Position numbers and translations under genes: made by a program
NCBI GenBank assembly: GCA_016124445.1
Contig: WGNR01000001.1
Location: forward strand, 620,001 to 684,000
Direction: 5' to 3'
DNA length: 64,000 nucleotides
Source: a bacterium
Lineage (GTDB): Bacteria; Planctomycetota; Planctomycetia; Pirellulales; Pirellulaceae
The notes under the pieces: model-generated
Told to the model about the DNA's origin: nothing
Seen by the model: only the letters and a program-made list of their open reading frames with translations
Database searches by the model: none
Shown: one piece after another, positions 31,179 through 39,802 of the stretch
Position numbering within the stretch: position 1 is the stretch's first letter
How the letters are laid out: each line of letters starts with the position of its first letter

Positions 31179-32828
31179 ATGATCCATCCCACCTGCAAGC
31201 TCCTCGTCCTATTGCTGCTGTTATTGGCAACTCACGCGAATCTTCGTGCGGAAGAGCCACCTGTCAAAACGTTGATTCTGCCAGGCGAATCGTTCCTGAT
31301 CGAAGGCCGGCCTGCTTTCATCCTGTGGCCGGCTGTGGACAAACGACGCCAGCCGCAACCTTGGGTCATGTATGCTCCAACGCTGCCTGCTTATCCGGAC
31401 CAACATGAAAAGTGGATCCATCAGCAATTGCTTGACGCTGGCGTTGCCGTGGCGGGTATCGACGTCGGCGAGGCGTATGGCAGCCCATTCGGTCAACGAA
31501 TGATGGATGCCCTTTACCAGGAACTTACCGAGAAACGTGGCTTCGCGAAAAAGCCATGTCTGCTTGCTCGCAGCCGAGGGGGACTATGGGATAGCAGCTG
31601 GGCAATTGCCAATCCGGACAAGGTGGCCGGTCTTGCCGGTATCTACCCGGCGTTTGACCTGCGAACCTATCCAGGCCTGAAGCGAGCAGCCCCGGCTTAC
31701 GAAATGACGCCTGAGCAATTGGAGGCCAGCCTGGATAAGAATAACCCGATTGCACGAATCGATGTGTTGGCCCAAGCAAAGATTCCAATGTGCATCATTC
31801 ATGGGTCCCAGGATACGGTCGTTCCTTTGAAGGAAAACTCCGGCGAGGTCGTGAGGCACTACGAACAACAGGGCGAAGCCGACCTGATCCGATTGATCGC
31901 TATTCAAAACCAAGGGCACAACTTCTGGCCCGGCTTCTTCCATTGCGACGACGTCGTCCAGTTCGCCATCAGCCGGGCCAAGTCACCTGGCAAAACGCCG
32001 AACTCGGAAAAGAAAGACTTCGTCACCCTGAAAGACTTGCCCTACGTTCCAAACGCGGGAGATTCGCAATTGCTCGACCTTTATCTTCCTTTGACCGCCA
32101 AGCAAAAGACTCCAGTCGTTGTCTGGGTACATGGCGGCGGCTGGAAGCAAGGGAGCAAAGATCGCTGCCAGGCAAGTTGGATGGTCGCGAATGGCTACGC
32201 CGTCGCCAGTATCAACTACCGTCTGCTGGACGAAGGCCAATGGCCGGCGCAGATCGATGACTGCCGCGCGGCGATCCGCTGGTTGCGAGTCAATGCCAAA
32301 GAGTTCAACCTGGACGCCGAGCATATCGGTGTTTGGGGCGGTTCGGCCGGAGGTCACCTGGTCGCCTTGATGGGAACGCTCGACACGCCAGCCGACGAAA
32401 AGATCTCAAGCCGCGTCCAGGCAGTCTGCGACTGGTACGGACCGAGCGATCTTTTGACGATGCCACCCAATGTTTTGTCGGCAGGGCGAACCGAAGAAGA
32501 TCTGGCCAAGTCCAATGGCGCACGGCTGTTGGGCGGAACAGTTCGAGATCGGCCAGAGTTGGCCAAACAGGCGAGTGCCTTGTATCAGGTCAGCAAAAAT
32601 GACGCACCGTTTCTGATCATGCATGGCGATAAGGACCCTGGCGTGCCGCTCGATCAAAGTCAGCGGCTCAACGAGAAACTTCAGGCCGCAGGTGTTCCAA
32701 CCAGCTTATTCATCGTCGAAGGCGCAGGCCACGGCGGAAAACAGTTTCAAACACCCGAGGTCAAAGAGCGTGTCCTGTCGTTCTTCAACGAGTACCTGCG
32801 ACCTGCGGTAACGGAGACAACACGTTAA
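31179..32828 (+). CDS. Tandem alpha/beta hydrolase (two catalytic domains in one protein)
   Basis: 549 residues with a signal peptide (LLVLLLLLLATHANLRAEE). Two complete hydrolase domains are visible. Domain 1 (about 30-270) has LLARSRGG with Ser132, GSQDTVVP with Asp212, and NQGHNFWPG with His247, a peptidase_S9-like arrangement. Domain 2 (about 285-545) is a BD-FAE/carboxylesterase type: WVHGGGWKQGS oxyanion loop, GGSAGGH with Ser389, HGDKDPGVP and EGAGHGGK. The two halves are unrelated in motif, so this is a fusion and not an internal duplication. It likely removes acyl groups from polysaccharides. The NTF2-like gene follows after 11 bases. Confidence 0.9.
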   Translation: MIHPTCKLLVLLLLLLATHANLRAEEPPVKTLILPGESFLIEGRPAFILWPAVDKRRQPQPWVMYAPTLPAYPDQHEKWIHQQLLDAGVAVAGIDVGEAYGSPFGQRMMDALYQELTEKRGFAKKPCLLARSRGGLWDSSWAIANPDKVAGLAGIYPAFDLRTYPGLKRAAPAYEMTPEQLEASLDKNNPIARIDVLAQAKIPMCIIHGSQDTVVPLKENSGEVVRHYEQQGEADLIRLIAIQNQGHNFWPGFFHCDDVVQFAISRAKSPGKTPNSEKKDFVTLKDLPYVPNAGDSQLLDLYLPLTAKQKTPVVVWVHGGGWKQGSKDRCQASWMVANGYAVASINYRLLDEGQWPAQIDDCRAAIRWLRVNAKEFNLDAEHIGVWGGSAGGHLVALMGTLDTPADEKISSRVQAVCDWYGPSDLLTMPPNVLSAGRTEEDLAKSNGARLLGGTVRDRPELAKQASALYQVSKNDAPFLIMHGDKDPGVPLDQSQRLNEKLQAAGVPTSLFIVEGAGHGGKQFQTPEVKERVLSFFNEYLRPAVTETTR

Positions 32829-32839
32829 TAAGAAGAATC

Positions 32840-33334
32840 ATGAAAACGGCTTTGACGATTTGTCTCTTGCTATTCGCATCGGCCGTCGGTCAGGCCCAAC
32901 AAGTTGTTAGTGATGATGCCCGGCTCGCGGAACTCGACAAATTCTGGGCTGAAGTATCACGCGCGGTGAAGACCGGAGACTTTGAAGCTTACAAGGCAAC
33001 CTGCCACGAAGAAGGCGTGTTAGTCTCAGGCGTCAAAAAGACGAGCCAGCCTCTTTCGGAAGCGTTGGCTCGCTGGAAAAGCGGGTTCGAGGAGACGAAG
33101 TCTGGCAAGCTTCAGGCTTCGGTAGAGTTCCGATTCTCTGAACGACTGGGGGATAGCACAACGGCGCACGAAACTGGGATCTTCCATTATTCCACAGTCG
33201 ATACCGAGGGCGTGTCGCAAGACGCCTTTATCCATTTCGAGGGACTACTGGTCAAGCGAGACGGCAAGTGGAAGACAGTCATGGAATACCAGAAATCAGA
33301 AGCCACTCTCCAGGAGTGGCAAGCCCTGAAATAA
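32840..33334 (+). CDS. Exported NTF2-like (SnoaL/DUF4440-type) small protein
   Basis: 164 residues with a signal peptide (ICLLLFASAVGQAQQ). The mature part has the cone-shaped NTF2 fold pattern: DKFWAEVSRAVKTGDFEAYK, then CHEEGVLVSG and GLLVKRDGKWKTVMEYQKS. Such domains bind small ligands or act as isomerases or lyases; no specific activity is evident. Start ATG 32840 follows AGAAG, 11 bases after the tandem hydrolase, so the two form an operon. Confidence 0.85.
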   Translation: MKTALTICLLLFASAVGQAQQVVSDDARLAELDKFWAEVSRAVKTGDFEAYKATCHEEGVLVSGVKKTSQPLSEALARWKSGFEETKSGKLQASVEFRFSERLGDSTTAHETGIFHYSTVDTEGVSQDAFIHFEGLLVKRDGKWKTVMEYQKSEATLQEWQALK

Positions 33335-33405
33335 TCCAGCGAGACTGAAAACCGAAAACAAGCGGTTACGCGGGCCGGCGGGTGCTCTCGGCCTTATCGC
33401 TCTAA

Positions 33406-34728
33406 CTACTCTTTTGCCGATTGGGAAGTTTTGTTGGGATCTGCCAAATCGTCGACGATCTGAACGGCACAGCCGTCAGGCAAACCATAACCGCCGGCGA
33501 TGGCGACCTGGTCGCCTTCGGACAAACCTTGGGTTACCTGAACCAGTTGGTTCGTTTCGACCCCAACTTCAATTTCGGCTTCCTGGGTCTTGCCGTCTTG
33601 AATCAACGTAACCACTGTTGTGCCCGCATTGTCGCCAATCGCCGCTACCGGCACGGCCAGGGCATCGGGAATTTCCGGCAGCCATACCCGTGCCTCACAG
33701 ATGAGCCCCGGCCGCAGTTGGCCACCTTGGTTGTCAACCAACGCGAACATGTTGACATTGCCGGTCAACGGATCGGCCTGGCCGCTGATCCGTGTAACCG
33801 TTCCTTCAAATGTTCGATCAGGAATTGAAGTCAGGTTAATTTCAACTTTTGTGCCCTCGGTGACTTTCCCAAAATCTTTGTTCGGGATGCGAAGCTGTAC
33901 GAAAACTTTGGATAGGTCCATTACCGTCGCCAAAGGAACCGCCCGATCGAAGAACTGCCCCTGGTGGGCTAACAACTGCACGACGACGCCATCGATGGGG
34001 CTATTGATCGTGCACCACTCCAGCGTCAGCTTCGCATGTTCCAAGTCAGCCTTGGCCGCTTCGAGAAATGCTTGAGCCTCTTCGACCATCTCGGTCGGCG
34101 TTCCTTCCTGAAGCAGTTTTAAGTGGGCGTCAGCCGATGCCAGGGCAGCTTCGGCAGATTGGACAGCCTTCTGCTTCGATTCGTATTGAACCGGAGAAAT
34201 CTCGCCCCGTTTCCGCAAATCTTCCATCGCCACCAACTCGGATTGCAGGCCGTTGGCGGTCGCCTTGGCTTTGTCTCGGTCTTGCTTGGCGACTTCGAGT
34301 TCCTGGGGAAGATAACCTCGTTTGAGCCGCTTGAGGGCGGCCTCTTTTTCAGCGACCACGGCGGCGGCTCGTTCGATATCGGTATGTGCCGTTCGATCGT
34401 CAAGATGCACCAGCGGCTGGCCAGCTTGGATCGCCTGGCCTTCGACGGCATCGAGCTTGACGACCCAGCCGCCCAATTGCGGCGAGACCATCGCGGTATG
34501 CTCGGGTATCGCCATCACGGTTCCCACCAATTCGAGCGACGGGTGGAGCGTTACCCGCCGAACATTGGCCGCTTGAACCGGGACCGATTCGATAACTTCG
34601 ACGAGATCAGAAGCCTGGCTATCGGATGCGGCGAAAAAGCTTTTGAACCATAACGCGCTGCCCCCAAGGATTGCGAGCAAGGCGATCACGACAATCGACT
34701 TGGATATAGTATTCGAGTTCATGTTCAT
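33406..34728 (-). CDS. RND efflux periplasmic adaptor (membrane fusion protein)
   Basis: 440 residues. An N-terminal membrane segment (VVIALLAILGGSALWFKSFF) anchors it. The first lipoyl half is LGGWVVKLDAVEGQAIQAGQ; a long coiled-coil hairpin covers about 110-215; the second half-lipoyl is AKLTLEWCTINSPIDGVVVQ, and a beta-barrel (RPGLICEARVWLPE) follows. It links the inner pump to the outer channel. ATG 34728 begins on the base after the TAA of the pump gene, so translation is coupled. Gene order is channel, pump, adaptor, the reverse of the common adaptor-first order. Confidence 0.92.
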   Translation of the reverse strand: MNMNSNTISKSIVVIALLAILGGSALWFKSFFAASDSQASDLVEVIESVPVQAANVRRVTLHPSLELVGTVMAIPEHTAMVSPQLGGWVVKLDAVEGQAIQAGQPLVHLDDRTAHTDIERAAAVVAEKEAALKRLKRGYLPQELEVAKQDRDKAKATANGLQSELVAMEDLRKRGEISPVQYESKQKAVQSAEAALASADAHLKLLQEGTPTEMVEEAQAFLEAAKADLEHAKLTLEWCTINSPIDGVVVQLLAHQGQFFDRAVPLATVMDLSKVFVQLRIPNKDFGKVTEGTKVEINLTSIPDRTFEGTVTRISGQADPLTGNVNMFALVDNQGGQLRPGLICEARVWLPEIPDALAVPVAAIGDNAGTTVVTLIQDGKTQEAEIEVGVETNQLVQVTQGLSEGDQVAIAGGYGLPDGCAVQIVDDLADPNKTSQSAKE

Positions 34729-37700
34729 TTACTCAGTCAGAGCGGGGGAGGTATCGGGGCTATGCCCGGAAGTATCGAGGCCAAAGAGTTGCACTAGCAG
34801 GTAATAAAAGACCGGGGTCGCCACCAACGATAACATCAGGGACATGCAGAGCGATCCAATCACGGCAATCGCCATCGGACGCAACATATCCGCACCAGCG
34901 CCAATGCCATAAGCGAGAGGCAACAGACCCAAAAACGTTGTCAGAGAAGTCATCAACACAGGGCGAAGTCGGCGGCGGCCAGATTGCACCATCGCTTCCT
35001 TCAATGGCAATCCTTGGTTACGAAGATGCTCGACGTAATCAAACATGAGGATGCCATTCTTATGCACAATTCCCATGGCGATGATCGCCCCGAGAATCGA
35101 GACAATGTTGAGCGAAATCCCGATGAGCCAAAGAGCCCCAACAACGCCTACCAAAGCGAGCAGGGCTCCCATCCAAATTGCCAATGGGGCGAGAAACGTC
35201 CGGAATTCAAGCATCAACACCGCATAAACCAAGACCAACGCCGCAATCAGCACGAAGGTTAAATTGCGGAACGATTCTTGTTGCTGTTGATACAAACCGC
35301 CAAATTCGATCGATGCTTCCGGAGGCAACGCGACCGATTTTTTGAGTTCCTCCTGGATCGCCGCCATGCCGTGCCCCATATCGATCCCCTCGAACCGGGC
35401 CGAGACAGCCACCAATTGCCGCAAATCTTCCCGGTGCATTTCCAGCAGGCCGGGTTCATGTTCGACCTGGGCGACATCACGTACGGTCAAGTTCGCACCG
35501 GTCAGTGAATGAATCGGCAAGGTCGAAAGCGTCTTCTCTCGTTGATGTGCTTCCGGTTTGGAAAGAACTCGAACGTTGTAGATTCGATCCCCTTGCAGCA
35601 CGTAGGACGAGACCGTCCCCAGCATCGTGCTTTGGATCTCAGTTCCCAGCATCCGAGGTGTCATCCCTATCCGTGCGGTCACGTCCAGATCCGACTTCAA
35701 TCGCATGGAAGGGCCAGCGACTACCAGACCGTCCTCGACATCGACAACGCCTGGGATGCCTTCAATCGTCTGAGCAATCTCTTCTGCCTTCGCTTTGAGC
35801 AGGTTGGTGTCGGTCGAGAAGATCTTGATTTCAACCGGCCTGGGCGACCAGGTCAGGTCACCAATCAAGTCACCCAGCACGCCAGGAAACTCAAAGCTCA
35901 ACGCAGGCTCAGCCGCGTTGCACCTGGCTCGCAATTCTTCGATAACCTCTTCGGTCGAACGATTCCGGTCCTTCTTCAATTTGACCAGGAAATCGCCGGT
36001 GTTCGGTTCGGCGATCGCCAATGCCAGGCGGGCACCGGTACGACGCGAGAACCCTTCGACCTCAGGCGTCTCGTTCAAGATCTGTTCGACGTGCCGCAAC
36101 ATGCGGTCGGTCTCGGTCAGGCTGGTGCCTGGACGCGAATAGTAGTCGATCACAAACGCACCTTCGTCTTGGGCCGGAAGAAAGTCCGACTCCAATTCTC
36201 CGTACAGCCAAATCCCTGTTCCCGCGACCAATGCCATGACGAGCGTGGTAGCCGCAGGTACGCGAAGCAGTCCCGCCATTACCCAGGTATAAACACCAAT
36301 CAACCGTCGCAAGATGGGCCCTCCCTGCTCCAGTTCGTCTTGGGTCTGCCCCTTCTTCGGCCGAATCAACAAGCCAGCGGTGACCGGAGTCCAGGTTACG
36401 GCCAGGACCAGGGATATCAGTAGCGCGATCACCATGGTGACTGCCAGGGCTCGGAAGAAAACGCCCGGCACGCCATCGAGGAACGCGAGCGGAATAAACA
36501 CGACAACCGGCGTCATGGTACTTCCGACCAATGCCGGCCCCACCTCACGCATGGCGTGCTGCACGGCGGCGGCCGACGAGTGACCGGCCAAGATCTTCGA
36601 GTAGATCGATTCCACCACCACGATGGCATCGTCGATCACAATACCGACCACGGCCGCAATGCCGCCGAGGGTCATCAGGTTGAAGCTCATTCCCAACAGC
36701 CGCAGGCCAATGAGCGTCAGGATAATCGTGACCGGGATCACCATCGCCGCGACGATGGTTGAGGATAAACTTCGCAAAAACGCATAGAGCACGATCACGG
36801 AAAGAATCAAACCAAGGATGATCGCTTCCCAGACGCTGCCTACCCCTTCGCGCACGAATTGCGATTGATCGTAAAAGAACGACAAGTGCATGTCAGGCGG
36901 CAATTCAGCTTTCAGACGCTTCATCTCCCGATCGAGATCATCCGCGATTTGAACCGTATTGCAATCAGGCTGCCCGTAAATGTTCAGCAGCACCGCATCT
37001 TTGCCGTTGGCGGAAATCCGATTGAATTGAGGGGCTTCGCCGCTGCGGACGACACCGATATCGCGAATCCGAATGGGTGCTTGATTCACCCAACTGATGA
37101 CAACTTCTTCGATCTCTTCCGGCTTGTGCAGGCGATTATCGACCACCGCCAGGTACAGCTGATAGTTCTCTTCATGCATGCCCGCCGACGTAAACTGATT
37201 GGTCTCGGCCAGTGCTTTGGTGACCTGGCTGAATGTCAGTTGATTGGCGTCGAGCTTGGCGGGATCGATGATGACGTGAAACTCTGGGACTCGTCCGCCG
37301 ACGAGATTGATTCGGGCAACTCCGTTGATGCGAAGAAAACGGGGATAAATGTCATACCGGGCGGCCTCCCACAGGTCCGTCTTGCTGCGGGTATCGCTAG
37401 TCAAACTGATCCCCAGAATCGGGAACGCCGAGAAGGTCAGCCGATGGACCTGGATGTTGGCCGTGGCGGGTAGGGTGTTGCGAATCTGTGACAACCGGCC
37501 CAGAACATACTGTTCGGCCTCGGTCATGTCGGTCTGCCAATCGAAGAAGACATTAACCGCGGCAGATCCTCGCCCGGTGGTCGAGCGGATGTTCTTAGAC
37601 CCCGGGATATTCTTCATCGCCTCTTCGACTGGGCGAGTGACCGTGGCCATCATTTCGTCGCCGGGGATCACCCCGTTGTCGATCAAAATCACAACGCGAG

Positions 37701-37857
37701 GGAAATCTGTTTGCGGGAAAACGGACGACGGCATCGTCAGCCCGGAATAGACACCCGCGAAACACAACGCAATCACAACAAATAGGATCACTTTGCCAAA
37801 CCGCAGCACGATCCCTGGCTTATCTTGGTCCACGGGATCCGGTGACTCGGATTGCAT
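34729..37857 (-). CDS. RND efflux transporter permease
   Basis: 1042 residues with the 12-helix RND layout: one TM helix at about 19-40 and two large periplasmic regions. Helix 4 carries the proton-relay Asp pair in VGIVIDDAIVVVES. The periplasmic N-terminal part has FPQTDFPRVVILIDNGVIPG. The Asp pair places it with the HAE1-like drug/organic exporters or the unassigned RND families and not with CusA-like metal pumps, but the substrate is not certain. It is between TolC-like and adaptor genes; 12 bases separate it from the channel gene. Confidence 0.93.
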   Translation of the reverse strand: MQSESPDPVDQDKPGIVLRFGKVILFVVIALCFAGVYSGLTMPSSVFPQTDFPRVVILIDNGVIPGDEMMATVTRPVEEAMKNIPGSKNIRSTTGRGSAAVNVFFDWQTDMTEAEQYVLGRLSQIRNTLPATANIQVHRLTFSAFPILGISLTSDTRSKTDLWEAARYDIYPRFLRINGVARINLVGGRVPEFHVIIDPAKLDANQLTFSQVTKALAETNQFTSAGMHEENYQLYLAVVDNRLHKPEEIEEVVISWVNQAPIRIRDIGVVRSGEAPQFNRISANGKDAVLLNIYGQPDCNTVQIADDLDREMKRLKAELPPDMHLSFFYDQSQFVREGVGSVWEAIILGLILSVIVLYAFLRSLSSTIVAAMVIPVTIILTLIGLRLLGMSFNLMTLGGIAAVVGIVIDDAIVVVESIYSKILAGHSSAAAVQHAMREVGPALVGSTMTPVVVFIPLAFLDGVPGVFFRALAVTMVIALLISLVLAVTWTPVTAGLLIRPKKGQTQDELEQGGPILRRLIGVYTWVMAGLLRVPAATTLVMALVAGTGIWLYGELESDFLPAQDEGAFVIDYYSRPGTSLTETDRMLRHVEQILNETPEVEGFSRRTGARLALAIAEPNTGDFLVKLKKDRNRSTEEVIEELRARCNAAEPALSFEFPGVLGDLIGDLTWSPRPVEIKIFSTDTNLLKAKAEEIAQTIEGIPGVVDVEDGLVVAGPSMRLKSDLDVTARIGMTPRMLGTEIQSTMLGTVSSYVLQGDRIYNVRVLSKPEAHQREKTLSTLPIHSLTGANLTVRDVAQVEHEPGLLEMHREDLRQLVAVSARFEGIDMGHGMAAIQEELKKSVALPPEASIEFGGLYQQQQESFRNLTFVLIAALVLVYAVLMLEFRTFLAPLAIWMGALLALVGVVGALWLIGISLNIVSILGAIIAMGIVHKNGILMFDYVEHLRNQGLPLKEAMVQSGRRRLRPVLMTSLTTFLGLLPLAYGIGAGADMLRPMAIAVIGSLCMSLMLSLVATPVFYYLLVQLFGLDTSGHSPDTSPALTE

Positions 37858-37869
37858 AATCTTCTCTTT

Positions 37870-39468
37870 TTAAGGACGGCTACGAGCACCTTTCGTGTCA
37901 ACGATTCGCTCGACCGGCAAGGCGGTAGCCTGGATAACATTTGCTGACGATTGTGCCAGTTCGTTCAGCAAGTCAAGGTAGGTTCTGCGATCCTGCAGCA
38001 ACGAATTCTGCGTTGCATACACGGTCAGCACATCGGTCTGACCAGCCTGAAACTGGTCGTTGATCTCTTTGAGATCGGGAGGCATTCTTTCGCTGAATGG
38101 GGAAAGGTCAACACGCGACTCAGCCGCCAAACGCCGAGCACGTTCGTATCGATCGATGGCGGTTTCAGCTTCGCGGGCCGCGCGAATCTTAAGTTGGTTA
38201 TAAACGCGGCTCTGTTGCTGCCATTCCGCGGTGCGCTGGCGTGCCAACGGCACCCCGGTGTTCCAAACCGGCAAGTCCATTTGCAAGCGGACACCGACGT
38301 CGGACGAGCCGTTCGCGTTCTGGTCGAGGATCGGCCCCGCTTGCACGTCGGGGATAATCGCGGCGTGTGCCAGGCGATAGTTGGCGCCAGCTGCGCTCGC
38401 TCCCGAAAGAGCAGCCATCACATCCGGACGACCTTCCACTAAGTTGCCGGCCAGGTCCGACAACTGCACGCTGCCGTTTGGTTGCGATGGGGCAACTTCA
38501 TCCGAGAACGAACTCGCAGGCATCCAGGCAAACGCGGCAAATTCCTCTTGAAGCGATAAAGGTTCGCTTGGTTGCAGGTTCAGTTGTTGCCGTAGGGCCA
38601 GCAGTGCGGCCTTGTAAGTCGCGTCGGCCAATCGGGCCTGATTGCGTGACTGTCGTGCTGCCACCTTGGCGGTGGTTACTTGAGCCGCAGAACCGAGACC
38701 GGCATCAAACCTTCGCCTCACAACACCGAGAAGTTCCTCGTTGAGTTGGGCCGTTTCCTCTGCCAGCTTGAACAGTTCCTGTTGATAAAGGGCGGCAAAG
38801 TAGAGCCGGGACGTTTGCGAGACGTTCGTCAGCTCGGTTTGCATGATCGTCCATCGCACCTGATTCAAGTTGGCTTCCGCGATCTGTTCACGAAAAGCCT
38901 GCTTGTGCGTTAATTCAAAACGCTGCATCAACCACACGTAGTAATTCGTCTGACCACCGCGCCCATCCGGCGGTCGCAGCTGCGATTGAACGAATGGATT
39001 CCAGATGTACGTCTGGGCAACTCCCAAGGCGGCGACACTGACCTGGTCCTGACCACGAGCGGCGATCAGGTCTGGATTCTGCGTTAACGATGTCTCAATC
39101 GCTTCCTGCAGCGATAAATCTGACGTTGGATAGATCGGTTCCGGCGGCGCTAGTTGCTCCAAAACGGTTCCTTGAACTTGCTGGTTGTCGCCCTGGTACC
39201 CCACCGTATGGATCTCAGGCGGTTGGGCTAAGCCAGCAACCTGGGCCGGAGCAGGCCGTTGCGGCTGGCCAGCGTAGCCGTGGTAGATCGGTTTATCGAC
39301 CAAATGGCTATCAATCGATGTCATCATCTCCGTCGACGAGACAACGTCCGCAGCTGCCTGGCCCTCTGCGTAGCGAGGGCCGCCGCTGCTCTGGCAACCA
39401 GCAAGCAGTGCCAACAATACAACGACGCCTAAACCTGTTGGTGCATGGGGGTTTGAGCATCGAAACAT
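37870..39468 (-). CDS. TolC-like outer-membrane efflux lipoprotein
   Basis: 532 residues from ATG 39468, with GGAGAG 8 bases upstream; a TTG at 39483 in frame is less likely. The lipobox LLALLAGC gives lipid attachment as in the NodT/OprM group. The paired outer-membrane-factor domains show SLQEAIETSLTQNPDLIAAR and QQELFKLAEETAQLNEELLG then RFDAGLGSAAQVTTAKVAAR, with long helices of the trans-periplasmic barrel. It is the first gene of the efflux operon; no local repressor gene is visible, so control must come from elsewhere or be constitutive. Confidence 0.91.
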   Translation of the reverse strand: MFRCSNPHAPTGLGVVVLLALLAGCQSSGGPRYAEGQAAADVVSSTEMMTSIDSHLVDKPIYHGYAGQPQRPAPAQVAGLAQPPEIHTVGYQGDNQQVQGTVLEQLAPPEPIYPTSDLSLQEAIETSLTQNPDLIAARGQDQVSVAALGVAQTYIWNPFVQSQLRPPDGRGGQTNYYVWLMQRFELTHKQAFREQIAEANLNQVRWTIMQTELTNVSQTSRLYFAALYQQELFKLAEETAQLNEELLGVVRRRFDAGLGSAAQVTTAKVAARQSRNQARLADATYKAALLALRQQLNLQPSEPLSLQEEFAAFAWMPASSFSDEVAPSQPNGSVQLSDLAGNLVEGRPDVMAALSGASAAGANYRLAHAAIIPDVQAGPILDQNANGSSDVGVRLQMDLPVWNTGVPLARQRTAEWQQQSRVYNQLKIRAAREAETAIDRYERARRLAAESRVDLSPFSERMPPDLKEINDQFQAGQTDVLTVYATQNSLLQDRRTYLDLLNELAQSSANVIQATALPVERIVDTKGARSRP

Positions 39469-39729
39469 CAAATTGCTCTCCAATTCCGCTTGTCCAGAAC
39501 GCCAAACCGGTCAAGAAAATGCTGCCAAACCATTCTTGACGGTCGCACTTCCTTACAGATGAGGCGGACCAGCCAGCCTCAACTCATTCTTCGGAGAACC
39601 CCTACGGCCCGCAACAGCCTCACATTCAACATAAGCTGCAATTAACCAAAAACCGGACTGGATAAGACTTTCCGACCGAAGATCTGTGTTTCAGGGAAAG
39701 TTTGCCGAGCGTTTGGTTTAGGTCACATA

Positions 39730-39766
39730 GACACGATGCCACGGAGCTAGCGCCAGCATCCGTGTC
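39730..39766. repeat. Imperfect long inverted repeat (REP-like hairpin)
   Basis: GACACGATGC at 39730-39739 pairs with GCATCCGTGTC at 39756-39766, with one bulged base, and the centre contains the palindrome GCTAGC. The hairpin is in the gap after the EF-hand operon. The unit may be a repetitive extragenic palindrome; I see one copy in the window. Confidence 0.45.
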
Positions 39767-39784
39767 CAGAAAGACCTCGACAGT

Positions 39785-39802
39785 GGTCGCCAGAACGCGA
39801 CC
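39785..39802 (-). terminator. Small hairpin after EF-hand gene
   Basis: GGTCGC and GCGACC, 6-base arms around a 6-base loop, directly after the TAG stop at 39803 as read on the minus strand. No T-run follows, so it is a weak call. Confidence 0.35.

Larger units (their letters stand above)
39469..39802. other. Intergenic region with hairpins, no gene
   Basis: 334 bases between the TolC-like start and the end of the EF-hand gene. I see no convincing coding frame. It holds the imperfect long inverted repeat at 39730-39766 and a small hairpin (GGTCGC/GCGACC at 39785-39802) just beyond the EF-hand stop codon, a likely weak terminator. The efflux promoter should lie at its left end, but no clear -35/-10 pair stands out. 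Confidence 0.6.

Noticed and set aside
35509..36423. 304-codon plus-strand frame opposite the RND pump
   Set aside because: Antisense to a complete RND permease; no domain signal.
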